Of a DNA stretch of 64,000 nt, positions 18,201 through 26,098 are shown piece by piece. The stretch covers positions 62,001-126,000 of the forward strand of contig CAZKCO010000002.1 in the NCBI GenBank assembly GCA_964551335.1. Direction: 5' to 3'. The notes below the pieces were generated by a model. That model saw only the letters and a program-made list of their open reading frames with translations. It made no database searches and was not told where the DNA came from. The stretch comes from Tunicatimonas sp964551335 (GTDB lineage Bacteria; Bacteroidota; Bacteroidia; Cytophagales; Cyclobacteriaceae). The position numbers and the translations under genes are program-made. The first letter of the stretch is position 1. Every line of letters begins with the position of its first letter.

Positions 18201-19869
18201 TACCTCCTTCTGACCAGACGTAGCTAACAATACCCACATCATCACTAGAACCTGATCCGTCTAAAGTCACCGTCTCGCTACCATCGCCATCCTCATCGGT
18301 TACCGCCTGATCTGCTCCAGCATTGGCTACTGGAGATTGATTAGCCGGGGCTTCAACGTAAATCATCACGGCATCGCTGGCAGTAGCTCCATCATTATCT
18401 TCCACCACCAAAGCGATTAGATTGTTACCCACGGGCATACTGATGACCGGTTGGTCTCCTTGAGCCAACGTTGCTCCCTCTTCATCATTTTCTCTCCAGA
18501 AATAATTGACGATCGTACCATCAGGGTCAGAAGAGCCTGATCCATTCAACATCACTTCCTCAACCCCATCCCGGTCGTTATCAACAACAGTTTGGTCAGG
18601 ACCAGCACTGGCGATAGGCGATTGGTTAACAGGTTCGTTCACCGTAATAATTACTTCATCGATATCGGTATCACCCTGATCATCGGTAACGGTCAGCGTA
18701 ATAATAGTTTCACCAACCGGCAAGGTCACTTCTGGAGCTACGCCAGTTGCACCTTCACCATTAGGCCAGCTCCAAGCGTAGTTTTCAATCGTACCATCGT
18801 TATCCGATGAGGCGGAACCGTCTAAGGTTACCGTTTCAGTGCCATTCCCGTCTTCATCGGTTAGGGTTTGGTCAGGACCAGCGTTTGCTACGGGAGACTC
18901 ATTGGCAGGCGCTACAACGGAAATTGATACGTCGTCAGTATCCGAATCGCCCTGATCATCAGTAACCGTTAGAGTCAGCGTATACTCACCTACATCTAGC
19001 GTAACGGTCGGGGTAGCTCCAGTAGCCAGTTGACTACCACCCTCCGACCAAACATAACTTTCAATTGTCCCGTCAGTATCTGATGACCCTGTTCCATTCA
19101 GGATGATATCTTCACTACCATCGCCGTCAGTATCGGTCACGGTTTGGTCAGGACCGGCATCGGCGGTAGGAGGTTGATTAGCCGGAGAGTTTACGCTAAT
19201 AGTAAATGTCTTTTCATACTCTCCGTCACCGATTGCACGAACCTCAATGGTAAAACTATTCTGATTTTGATCTTCAAAATCATCACCCACTTCCAGGTCG
19301 CTACCATTAATCTGGAACGCTTCATCCGCGTCATCCAGCAGCTGATAGGTGATTGGAACCGGAGCGCCACCTACAGTAGAGAAAGTACCCACTTTGTCTC
19401 CCTCCTCAGCATCTCGGTCTACGGTTGATTCAGAAAGGATAATATCGGTAGGTGGTTCTTCCTCATTAATCACGGTTATGGTTAGCACCTCCTCGATAAA
19501 CCCGTCTAATGTGGCCCGTACCCGAATGGAGTACGTATCTTTTTCTTCAAAATCAAACTCCTCAACGGCCTGAAGCTGACTATTATTAGTTTTTTTGACA
19601 ATTCTGAAGACCCCATTATCATCATCCCCCTCACCTGCTACTAACTCGTATGTAATGGCGTTTCCTTCGTCATCAATAAAATCTCCCACTCCAATTCCAC
19701 CGGAGCCAGGGTCACGATTCTCTCTAATTGAGTAGGAATTCAGCTCGATGTCAGTGGGGGCGATGAGGTGGACCTTAGACGCCAATGCTACTACAGTTTG
19801 CCCTATCAGTAGCAAACTAAACACGCACGCCCTAGCCCAAAATGATTTTTGTGGATTAACTAGCCTCAC
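12229..19869 (-). CDS. giant PKD/cadherin-repeat surface protein with type IX C-terminal domain
   Basis: A 2546-residue secreted protein, probably an adhesin exported by type IX secretion. It starts at a GTG at 19869; an in-frame stop lies two codons upstream and no ATG follows before the signal peptide (about 1-31). Order of parts: two cadherin-like repeats (PTDIELNSYSIREN, PTDIILSESTVDRD); seven PKD repeats each opening with an ADAGPDQTVTDTDGDGSE-like motif; two cadherin-like repeats; three more PKD repeats; three cadherin-like repeats (SENEELET, AENEVDA, NENEPKG); then five or six larger Ig/cadherin-like repeats with DxDN motifs; a PKD/SprB-like domain with CQGLSVDL and CDQPDCGI; and the CHU_C sorting domain IPTGFTPNGDNINDTW to the end. 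First gene of the four-gene operon, with a promoter candidate at 19914-19946. Confidence 0.9.
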   Translation of the reverse strand: MRLVNPQKSFWARACVFSLLLIGQTVVALASKVHLIAPTDIELNSYSIRENRDPGSGGIGVGDFIDDEGNAITYELVAGEGDDDNGVFRIVKKTNNSQLQAVEEFDFEEKDTYSIRVRATLDGFIEEVLTITVINEEEPPTDIILSESTVDRDAEEGDKVGTFSTVGGAPVPITYQLLDDADEAFQINGSDLEVGDDFEDQNQNSFTIEVRAIGDGEYEKTFTISVNSPANQPPTADAGPDQTVTDTDGDGSEDIILNGTGSSDTDGTIESYVWSEGGSQLATGATPTVTLDVGEYTLTLTVTDDQGDSDTDDVSISVVAPANESPVANAGPDQTLTDEDGNGTETVTLDGSASSDNDGTIENYAWSWPNGEGATGVAPEVTLPVGETIITLTVTDDQGDTDIDEVIITVNEPVNQSPIASAGPDQTVVDNDRDGVEEVMLNGSGSSDPDGTIVNYFWRENDEEGATLAQGDQPVISMPVGNNLIALVVEDNDGATASDAVMIYVEAPANQSPVANAGADQAVTDEDGDGSETVTLDGSGSSDDVGIVSYVWSEGGTQLATGVTPNVTLEVGEHILTLTVTDEQNESDTDNVEITVNEKPNQSPTANAGPDQTLTDEDGNGTEAVTLDGSASSDNDGTIELYTWTWNGGSTSGEQPEVTLPVGQTTVTLTVTDNKGGVDDDEVEITINAPAVNQKPIAKAGNDQTLVDNDRDGLESVKLNGSDSTDPDGTIASYSWRKNSNNGELLAEGEQPVISMPVGDNLIALVVEDNDGATASDAVMIYVDAPPLADAGADQTVTDIDGSGSENVTLDGSASKDDDGTIDSYFWTWDGGSAEGENPIIELPIGITEIKLEVTDNEGIKHSDFTNVRVEAPQASNIRLSNNSVEENKPAGTLVGSFDADGIGIVYELLSGSDDFRLDENRLLTNRVFDFESSTEYQIEVEACNRILGVEYNCTKSTFTITIENVVEDPANFDLSSKSILENQPAGTEVGEFSLTGTNISYSLVTGSGDANNDLFTITKQGQVSTLRSNAIFDFEGKSSYSIRVQASNGDGTRDKEFTITVEDEEENQSPVADAGNNQTVVDSDRSGSETVSLDGSGSSDDVGVSSYAWSWPNGGSATGEQPTVTLPVGQTIITLTVTDEEGLEDTDQVTITVNEPVNQPPTADAGADQTVTDEDGDGSETVTLDGSGSSDDFGIATYAWSWPGGAGATGTSPEVVLPVGETTLTLTVTDEDGESDTDQVKITVEEQPNETPTADAGLDQTLTDENGDNSVLVTLDGSASSDSDGSIASYSWSWPGGDGATGQKPEVNLPVGQTTITLTVTDDRGATDTDQVKIKVDAPASPTFTLTNSEVSENEELETLIGRFTTESPIALSYSLPEGEEDNSLFKINNNNELVTNIVFDYEEQVSYTISVLASYPVGSAKQEFTINILNVLETPTSISLDNTTVAENEVDATVGNLSSEGGQGTVTFTLTGSNNDNNLFVIEGDQLKTKSALNFESKSSLTVEVTATSDGSISREFTIEVTNVEEPPTDITITSASVNENEPKGTLVGRLSTVGGSVTNPILQFADGNNDNNLFRLNGERLSTNAVFDREEKSSYKVRIRAVGDGSLTKDFTITVSNVNDAPQVSVNEDRIFFAEGDDPVKILSDITVTDVDNPTLSNAILIFSDDYVRGEDELITDADHQWNNNQGKLTINGPISLSDLQNVLRNVRYKNNKTINPTSSTREIEVLVNDGALNSNTERVLVLVDNPNVPPSLTDFTQELSEDQSLTLTADQFESNYEDTDNDFPNKIYIQSAPNEGTLAADGQTITNELILENRPNGFPVDFATVANLVYTPAENFTGEDSFRWTVSDEINFGNEAIAQLSVLPVNDPPEISAPDELTAQENSPLALTSISFSEVDDDVLTLTLTVSDGYLTINPALSGSISVLDEDEEGVKRLQASANAADLAALMQGISYLANQSPDEGDQLQVLLSDAPSNPTGAFTTETSITIVITPTNDPPVLSNIEDTPVSYEENGDPVSITQALEIADEEEDTISEASLTILNASEGDELLYNGQGIESSFSENTLFLQGEASLSAYQEAIRSVQFVSSDDNPNPTERLIEIQVTDTKQGTSNVVTRVVSITPVDDPTQIVQVPEEAFYILGTEELALFDQAEIIDPDNETLSSLILQFEEGAYVPEFDSLLIQSNFGLSVVWNDEVGTLEITGLGTLADYQSLLRSVLYSYAGTEESEKVLTIITTTEDGISSRIDQRIRIVFNQVPQLTDLSIEANSGQILQFTADDFLGGYADPDNFPTTDSFEAISIRSLPQAGQLRIGEEIVTEDQLGDSGLLIFRDDISALSYVMPTNDIDTDQFSWNATDGAEFATENATVDIAIKRLVVNLTSNLEEVCQGLSVDLTAAVEEGTAPFTYEWTCDQPDCGIVGNTEQVTATPTESGSYRVIVTDANGIQVSSTITVIVSACDVVIPTGFTPNGDNINDTWELQNINTFEQKIVEVYDRYGNRIFFSETYNTAWDGSYQGKILPAGTYYYRVDLNNGEKSYQGQVTILK

Positions 19870-19913
19870 TGTTTATTTGTAAATTTATAAAAAAAATATA
19901 TTTATTTATATTT

Positions 19914-19946
19914 CAAATATACGCAAAGAATTATTAAAATAACAAA
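19914..19946 (-). promoter_or_regulatory. Bacteroidota-type promoter for the adhesin operon
   Basis: On the minus strand a TATATTTG box (19921-19914) fits the Bacteroidota -7 consensus TAnnTTTG. A TTTG (19946-19943) lies 21 bases upstream as the -33 element. Transcription would start roughly 40 bases before the GTG start at 19869. Predicted by motif only. Confidence 0.5.
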
Positions 19947-20306
19947 AAAAACAGCACAAACTCTATAAAAGCAACTTTAGCCATTCTTATATATTCTAAT
20001 GTTTTTCAATAAAAATACAATATTTTATCGGTAAATAGTCATAAAATGACAGTATTTACACCCTTGTCGTATTATCTGGCGAATGCTTATGCTGATACCT
20101 TACCCAAGTAAGGTTTGGTCGATCAGATGAATTTATCCGTGAATTGCTTTCATTAGTAGTCAAAAAAATAGAAAGATAACCTTCTTCACTTGCTGATAAA
20201 GTAAAAGAACATCTTTCTTAAGCCCGATAAAACAATATTGGTTTTCCTGGTTGGCCCATTAACGAATCTTTAGTGCAACTTAGTGCAGTTTCTCTAATAA
20301 AAATTT

Positions 20307-20314
20307 TACCTTTG
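20307..20314 (+). promoter_or_regulatory. -7 promoter box for pyrG
   Basis: TACCTTTG at 20307-20314 matches the Bacteroidota -7 consensus TAnnTTTG and sits 22 bases before the pyrG ATG. No convincing TTTG -33 box is present at the expected distance, so the promoter may be weak or depend on other factors. Confidence 0.45.
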
Positions 20315-20336
20315 TGCCCCGTAAGCTAATGTACTT

Positions 20337-21974
20337 ATGGGATCAGTTAAATATGTATTTGTTACCGGTGGGGTAACTTCGTCGTTGGGAAAAGGTATCA
20401 TCTCCGCATCGCTAGGTAAATTACTACAGGCGCGGGGCTTCAGAGTAACCATTCAGAAGTTTGATCCTTACATCAATATCGATCCGGGAACCATGAACCC
20501 CTACGAACACGGGGAATGCTACGTAACCGAAGATGGGGCTGAAACTGATCTGGATTTAGGTCATTACGAGCGCTTTCTCAATATCCGCACCTCTCAGTCT
20601 AACAACGTTACCACCGGCCGAATTTACCATAACGTTATCTCTAAAGAGCGAAAAGGCGAGTACTTGGGAAAAACTGTACAGGTTATTCCGCATATTACCG
20701 ACGAGATCAAGGAGCATTTCTTCAAATTAGGTACAACCGGTGAATATGACATTGTAATTACCGAAATTGGCGGATGTGTGGGCGATATTGAATCGTTACC
20801 TTTTATTGAAGCCGTTCGGCAGGCCCGCTGGGAGCTGGGATCAAGTAATTTCGTGGTTATTCACTTAACATTGGTACCCTATCTGGAAAAAGCAAAAGAA
20901 CTAAAAACCAAGCCTACGCAGCATTCAGTACAGCGGCTATCAGAGGCCGGAGTACAACCCGATATTCTGGTATGCCGGGCGTCTCAACACCTACCTATTG
21001 ACATTCGCCGGAAGATTGCTCAGTTCTGCAACGTAGATCTTAGTTCAGTCATTGAAGCCATCGATGCCGATTCTATTTATGATGTGCCCATTTACATGCT
21101 GAAAGAAAAGCTCGATGAGCAGGTATTGAGTAAATTACGCTTACCCGATCGAAAGGAGCCGAATATCCTCCAGTGGAAAGAATTTCTGGGGCGCCTTAAA
21201 AATCCTATCGATGAAGTCACCATTGGGGTGGTAGGCAAATATGTTGAGTTGCCCGATGCCTATAAGTCCATCGCCGAGGCCTTCGTGCACGCCGGTGCCG
21301 TGAATGAGTGCCGGGTAAAAGTGAAATGGGTTTCATCCGAAGGGATTACAGCGGAGAACGTAGAAGAAATGTTAGGAAACCTGGACGGTATACTGGTAGC
21401 CCCTGGATTTGGAGAGCGGGGTATTCCGGGTAAACTGCTCACCGTGCGATACGCCCGGGAAGAAAACGTGCCATTCTTCGGTATTTGTTTGGGCATGCAG
21501 TGCGCCGTAGTAGAGTTTGCTCAGAATGTACTGGGCTTGGTAAATGCTAATTCTACAGAATTTGATCCGTCTACACCCGATCCGGTGATCGACCTGATGG
21601 AAGAACAAAAACATGTAGTAGAAAAAGGCGGAACTATGCGACTAGGTGCCTACGCCTGCGAACTAAAGAAAGGTTCACTAGCCTACGAAGCCTACGGTAA
21701 AACCAAGCTTATTCACGAGCGCCACCGCCACCGCTACGAGTTCAACAATACTTATCAAAAGCAGTTTACCAGCCAGGGAATGATTGCCTCCGGGATTAAC
21801 CCGGATAACCAGTTAGTAGAAATTATGGAAATCAAAGATCATCCGTGGTTTTTGGGTACTCAATTTCACCCTGAGCTACGCAGTACCGTGCAGGAGCCCC
21901 ACCCCTTGTTTGTTCAGTTCATCAAGGCTGCTATCCAGACCAAGAACCGGGTAAAGGAACCCGTAGAGAAGTAA
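20337..21974 (+). CDS. pyrG: CTP synthase
   Basis: PyrG converts UTP, ATP and glutamine to CTP, the last step of de novo pyrimidine nucleotide synthesis, in the cytosol. The 545-residue length is normal. The synthetase domain (1-270) opens with KYVFVTGGVTSSLGKGI and has YINIDPGTMNPYEHGE and the GGCVGDIESLPF motif. The class I glutamine amidotransferase domain (about 295-540) has the catalytic Cys384 in FGICLGMQ and the His in HPEL near 517. It begins a run of plus-strand housekeeping genes with yidC 95 bases downstream. Start ATG at 20337 agrees with the family N-terminus. Confidence 0.98.
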   Translation: MGSVKYVFVTGGVTSSLGKGIISASLGKLLQARGFRVTIQKFDPYINIDPGTMNPYEHGECYVTEDGAETDLDLGHYERFLNIRTSQSNNVTTGRIYHNVISKERKGEYLGKTVQVIPHITDEIKEHFFKLGTTGEYDIVITEIGGCVGDIESLPFIEAVRQARWELGSSNFVVIHLTLVPYLEKAKELKTKPTQHSVQRLSEAGVQPDILVCRASQHLPIDIRRKIAQFCNVDLSSVIEAIDADSIYDVPIYMLKEKLDEQVLSKLRLPDRKEPNILQWKEFLGRLKNPIDEVTIGVVGKYVELPDAYKSIAEAFVHAGAVNECRVKVKWVSSEGITAENVEEMLGNLDGILVAPGFGERGIPGKLLTVRYAREENVPFFGICLGMQCAVVEFAQNVLGLVNANSTEFDPSTPDPVIDLMEEQKHVVEKGGTMRLGAYACELKKGSLAYEAYGKTKLIHERHRHRYEFNNTYQKQFTSQGMIASGINPDNQLVEIMEIKDHPWFLGTQFHPELRSTVQEPHPLFVQFIKAAIQTKNRVKEPVEK

Positions 21975-22069
21975 AAACAAATATTTTCATCTTTTACCCT
22001 CATATTTCGAACTTTGATTCGTCAATTAAGTGTATCAAACGTATCAGTACTGATTGAAGCTTGTAGCAT

Positions 22070-23944
22070 ATGGATAAGAATCAAGCGATTGGATTCGCCT
22101 TACTAGCATTATTGCTTATTGTATATTTTCAGTTTTTTGCTCCGGAACCCACTCCGCCCGCGGCTGAGCCGGCAGTTACCCAGCAAGATACTCCCAGCAG
22201 TAGTGAAGCTAACCCCCAATCTTTAAATGAGCCATCCGCTCCATCAACTCAAATGCCTGACTCTGTTCAGGATGCAGCCAACCGAGAGCGCTACGGGGCT
22301 TTTTCTTCTGCCATTAACGGCGAAGCCCAAACGTTTACGCTAGAAAATGAGCAAGTGCAGGTTAGATTTTCTACCCAGGGTGGACGCCCTGTTCACGTGC
22401 AGATGAAAACCTACGAGGCTTACGATGGAGGTGCCGTGGAACTACTTACTCCCGAAACCAGTCAGATTTCATTGGTAGCCGCTACCTCGCAGGGTGAAGT
22501 AGATTTGTACAAACTATTTTATTCCACCAGCGGTCAGGACCAGCAGATAACTGAAGGAGATACTGCTATCGTAGAATTTGTGGCTAATTTGGATGATGGG
22601 CGCCAAATTCGCCAAACCTACCGTCTTCCTGGTGAAGGATATGAGATTTACTATGATTTAGCGATTGAAAACGCCTCCGGCTTAATTCAAAACAATGAGC
22701 TGACCTTCGTTTGGGAGGATGAGCTTCGGGTAGTAGAGAAAGACGGCAAAGAGAGCCGCACCCGCGGTGCAGTAAAGTATTATGGGGTGAATAGTGGACT
22801 TGACGATTTCACGTTGTTACAGGGGGTCAATGAAACTGAAACTGAAGTGATAGAAGAGCCGCTAGCCTGGTTGGCTATGAAGCAGCGCTTTTTTACCTCA
22901 GGCATCATTGCTGAAACTTCATTTCCTAAAGCATTAGTGTCGCTAGCAGCTCCCCCGGAAGAGTCCAATATTGTGCAGACTATTGGGTTACAAGTGCCGG
23001 TGCCACTCAATGACGGTAATTTTTCGTTCAAGTACTTCTTCGGCCCAAACGACCAGCGGGTGATGGAAGCCGTGGCAGTAGATTTTGAAAACAACATCGA
23101 CTGGGGTTGGGCCATTGTAAAGCCGATCAGTAAGTACGTAATATCACCCATGTTTCACTTTCTAGAGCGGTTCATTGGTAACTACGGCCTAATTATCGTC
23201 ATTCTGGTGCTGATCATCAAAACCGTACTGTTTCCGCTTTCTTATAAGTCGTACATTTCTATGGCAAAGATGAAGGTGCTGAAACCGGAGCTAGACGAAC
23301 TTAAAGAAAAGCATGGAGACGATATGGCGGCCATGCAGAAAGAGCAGATGCAACTTTACCAGAAGGTAGGGGTGAACCCAGTCAGCGGCTGTATTCCAAT
23401 GCTGCTGCAAATGCCTATTCTGCTATCCATGTTCTACTTCTTTCCTAATTCTATTGAGCTGAGGCAAGAGCCATTTTTGTGGACTGACGACCTCTCTACC
23501 TACGATGCTATCGTAAGCTGGGACGCTCATATTCCGATTCTGAGCGGTATCTATGGCAACCACATCAGTTTGTTTGTACTGTTGATGACCGCCTCTACGA
23601 TTTTGTATACCTGGTCGAACAACCAAGCAAGTACTGTGACCGGCCCCATGAAATCAATACAGTACTTCATGCCGCTGATGTTCATGTTCATCCTGAACTC
23701 GTTTCCGGCCGCGCTGAGTTTCTACTATTTTGTTTCTAACTTAGTTACGTTTGGCCAGCAGGCCATTATTCGCCGCTTTGTAGACGATGAAACTATCCGC
23801 AAAAAACTGGAAGAGAACAAAAAGCGGAATCGCAATAAGAAAAAGTCTAAGTTTCAGTTACGTCTTGAAGAGGCAATGAAAGCGACGGAAGAAACCAAAC
23901 GTAACAAAACCAATAACCGAGGGACATCCCCCCGTAAGCGATAA
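22070..23944 (+). CDS. yidC: membrane protein insertase YidC
   Basis: YidC inserts and folds inner-membrane proteins with SecYEG or alone. The 624-residue protein begins with a first membrane segment (MDKNQAIGFALLALLLIVYFQF), then a periplasmic P1 beta domain (about residues 85-350), and a C-terminal conserved 60KD_IMP core with five membrane segments (about 365-570): FLERFIGNYGLIIVILVLIIKT, KEQMQLYQKVGVNPVSGCIPMLLQMPILLSMF, and a final GPMKSIQYFMPLMFMFILNSFPAALSFYYFVSN. The tail after 575 is very basic (KKRNRNKKKSK), as expected for ribosome contact. Only 6 bases separate its stop from ftsX. The order pyrG-yidC-ftsX is consistent with a shared Bacteroidota gene block. Confidence 0.97.
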   Translation: MDKNQAIGFALLALLLIVYFQFFAPEPTPPAAEPAVTQQDTPSSSEANPQSLNEPSAPSTQMPDSVQDAANRERYGAFSSAINGEAQTFTLENEQVQVRFSTQGGRPVHVQMKTYEAYDGGAVELLTPETSQISLVAATSQGEVDLYKLFYSTSGQDQQITEGDTAIVEFVANLDDGRQIRQTYRLPGEGYEIYYDLAIENASGLIQNNELTFVWEDELRVVEKDGKESRTRGAVKYYGVNSGLDDFTLLQGVNETETEVIEEPLAWLAMKQRFFTSGIIAETSFPKALVSLAAPPEESNIVQTIGLQVPVPLNDGNFSFKYFFGPNDQRVMEAVAVDFENNIDWGWAIVKPISKYVISPMFHFLERFIGNYGLIIVILVLIIKTVLFPLSYKSYISMAKMKVLKPELDELKEKHGDDMAAMQKEQMQLYQKVGVNPVSGCIPMLLQMPILLSMFYFFPNSIELRQEPFLWTDDLSTYDAIVSWDAHIPILSGIYGNHISLFVLLMTASTILYTWSNNQASTVTGPMKSIQYFMPLMFMFILNSFPAALSFYYFVSNLVTFGQQAIIRRFVDDETIRKKLEENKKRNRNKKKSKFQLRLEEAMKATEETKRNKTNNRGTSPRKR

Positions 23945-23950
23945 ATCTCT

Positions 23951-24850
23951 ATGGATGTAGCGGAGGTCAAAATTCGCAAGAAGAAAAAGCTAGGAAGCTA
24001 CCCCTATGTTAGCGTGGTATTTAGCATCACACTGGCACTCTTCGTGATTGGCCTGTTCGGAATGTTGCTGATTTACGCCAACAAGCTGACTCAGGTAATC
24101 CAGGAAAACGTGGAGATTCAGGTTTTTCTGAACAAAACAATCTCTACTAGCGACCGGCTCAAAATCCAGAAAACGCTGGCCAATAAAGAGTACGTAGATC
24201 AGCCGGAAGGAGAAGAACCGGTAGTATTTATTTCCAAAGAAGAAGCTGCTACCCAATTTATTGAAGATACTGGCGAAGACTTCAGTCAGTTTTTGGGTGA
24301 GAATCCGCTTCGCGATGCTTTCGTTATTCACGTAAAGCCAGAATATTATGAACCGACTGAACTAAGCAAGATCAAGCTGGACATTGAGCGCCTGAGCGGT
24401 GTATTTGAGGTGGCTTACGTAGAAAGTCTGATTGATGCCATCAACCGGAATGTGACTAAAATCAGTTTAGTTCTGGTAGGTTTTGCGCTGCTGCTGGTGG
24501 TCATTGTTGCTATCCTAATAAACAACACTATCCGGCTAGCACTATTTTCTCAACGGTTTCTGATTCGCAGTATGCAGCTGGTCGGTGCTACGGCTTCATT
24601 CATTCAGCGTCCGTTTCTTACTCGTTCATTGCTTCACGGTATCTTAGGAGGTATATTCGCAGGCGGTTTATTGCTGGCTATCATGCAATATGCGCAGCAA
24701 CAAATTGAAGATCTGGCCCAACTTCAGAGTATAGAGGAGCTAATCATTTTGTTAGGCGGTTTGCTAATTATTGGAGGAGTAATGGGATTTATCAGTACGT
24801 ATCGGGCGGTGAGGAAGTATTTGAGGATGTCGCTGGATCAACTTTATTAA
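23951..24850 (+). CDS. ftsX: cell division protein FtsX
   Basis: FtsX is the ABC-transporter-like membrane subunit that with FtsE signals to peptidoglycan hydrolases during division. The 299 residues show a basic cytoplasmic N-terminus (KIRKKKKLGSY), membrane segment 1 (about 22-45), an extracellular domain carrying VIQENVEIQVFLNKTIS (about 50-165), and three further membrane segments in the C-terminal half with the FtsX fold (SLVLVGFALLLVVIVAILINNTIRLALFSQRFLIRSMQLVGA). ftsE is not adjacent, as is common in Bacteroidota. It directly follows yidC by 6 bases. Confidence 0.94.
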   Translation: MDVAEVKIRKKKKLGSYPYVSVVFSITLALFVIGLFGMLLIYANKLTQVIQENVEIQVFLNKTISTSDRLKIQKTLANKEYVDQPEGEEPVVFISKEEAATQFIEDTGEDFSQFLGENPLRDAFVIHVKPEYYEPTELSKIKLDIERLSGVFEVAYVESLIDAINRNVTKISLVLVGFALLLVVIVAILINNTIRLALFSQRFLIRSMQLVGATASFIQRPFLTRSLLHGILGGIFAGGLLLAIMQYAQQQIEDLAQLQSIEELIILLGGLLIIGGVMGFISTYRAVRKYLRMSLDQLY

Positions 24851-25000
24851 AAAATGTTAAAGTTTAAGTGCAAACTGCTATAGTTCGTGGTGTTAGGGTG
24901 TTATTGTTCCTAGTATTGCGGATAAAGTTTTGGTTTACGTTAGCTTGAACTCTAAATTCTATAACACTGAGCACTATAACCCCATAACACACGATAAATT

Positions 25001-25207
25001 ATGGCAGAAAATAATAAATTACCGTTTGGCAAGAAAAACTACTGGCTGATGCTGGCTGGTATTGCGATCGTCATACTTGGCTTTATCCTGATGTCGTTAG
25101 ATACCGAACCCTACGGCTTTGGATTTTTAGGATTGACACTGGGGCCGCTGGTGGTGCTGGCAGGTTTTGTGCTCGAGTTTTTTGCCATTTTATCCAAACC
25201 TGACTAA
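25001..25207 (+). CDS. DUF3098 small membrane protein
   Basis: A 68-residue protein with two hydrophobic segments (residues about 15-33 and 44-63) and the GKKNYWLMLAGIAIVILGF opening typical of DUF3098. The family is Bacteroidota-specific and is found between ftsX and uppP, exactly as here. Function is not established; location suggests an envelope or cell-wall role. The 150 bases before it show no gene. Confidence 0.88.
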   Translation: MAENNKLPFGKKNYWLMLAGIAIVILGFILMSLDTEPYGFGFLGLTLGPLVVLAGFVLEFFAILSKPD

Positions 25208-25268
25208 ATCATTATCTCCGCTACCCGCCTGGCTTACCGTATTAATTTGGTAATCTACTTTATATTTT

Positions 25269-26063
25269 ATGACCATCATTGAAGCGATCATTCTGGGCAT
25301 CGTACAGGGGCTCACTGAGTTTTTACCCGTCAGCAGTAGCGGACACATTGAATTAGGCACCGTGCTTTTAGGAGTCCAAAGTAAAGATAACTTATTGTTC
25401 TCCGTCATTGTGCACTGTGCTACCGCTCTGAGCACTATTGTTATTTTCCGGAAAGATATTGCTGACATTATTCGGGGGTTATTTGCCTTTCAGTGGAATG
25501 AAGAAACAGCCTACGTAGCTAAAATTGTTGTTTCCATGATTCCCGTCGGGTTTATCGGGGCTTTTTTTAAAGATGAAATAGAAGCATTTTTTGGTGGACA
25601 GGTGCTACTGGTGGGTTTGATGCTGCTTATTACCGGAACATTGCTGGCAATGACCTACTATGCCAAAAAGCAGCCCGGACAGGTTACTTTCCCCAAGGCA
25701 CTCATCATTGGGTTGGCCCAGGCCTTTGCTATCATGCCCGGAATTTCCCGCTCGGGAGCCACCATTGCTACCGCCCTGCTGATAGGAGTGGAAAAAGAAC
25801 GCGCTGCCCGTTTTTCGTTTTTAATGGTACTAGCCCCTATTCTGGGGGCATCACTCCTAGAGATTCTTGACTATTGGGAGGCCCCCGCCGCCGGTTCTAT
25901 TTCGGGTCTCGCGCTAATACTAGGATTTTTTGCAGCTTTCATTTCCGGTTTGCTGGCATGTCAGTGGATGATTACCATCGTGAAACGAGGTAAATTAATA
26001 TACTTCGCCATTTACTGCTTCATTATCGGAACTTTGGCTATCGTTAGTACGTGGTTTATTTAG
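25269..26063 (+). CDS. uppP: undecaprenyl-diphosphate phosphatase UppP
   Basis: UppP dephosphorylates undecaprenyl pyrophosphate to recycle the lipid carrier for peptidoglycan and other glycans, in the inner membrane. The 264 residues form about eight hydrophobic segments. Both active-site regions are visible: GLTEFLPVSSSGHIEL (residues 15-30) and PGISRSGATIATALL (about 157-171). Homologues can confer bacitracin tolerance. The ATG at 25269 gives the canonical N-terminus MTIIEAIILGIVQG. truB begins at or just after its end. Confidence 0.96.
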   Translation: MTIIEAIILGIVQGLTEFLPVSSSGHIELGTVLLGVQSKDNLLFSVIVHCATALSTIVIFRKDIADIIRGLFAFQWNEETAYVAKIVVSMIPVGFIGAFFKDEIEAFFGGQVLLVGLMLLITGTLLAMTYYAKKQPGQVTFPKALIIGLAQAFAIMPGISRSGATIATALLIGVEKERAARFSFLMVLAPILGASLLEILDYWEAPAAGSISGLALILGFFAAFISGLLACQWMITIVKRGKLIYFAIYCFIIGTLAIVSTWFI

Positions 26064-26098
26064 AAAATGAAATACCAAGTTCTTCTTCATTCCAAATA

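Larger units (their letters stand above)
19870..20336. other. divergent intergenic region between adhesin operon and pyrG
   Basis: 467 AT-rich bases between divergent genes, with no gene seen on either strand. It holds a promoter candidate for each direction and one small perfect hairpin, ACCTTAC/GTAAGGT with a CCAA loop (20097-20114), that is not followed by a T run. That hairpin could be an operator or a transcript boundary. The remainder is low-complexity A/T sequence. Confidence 0.6.
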
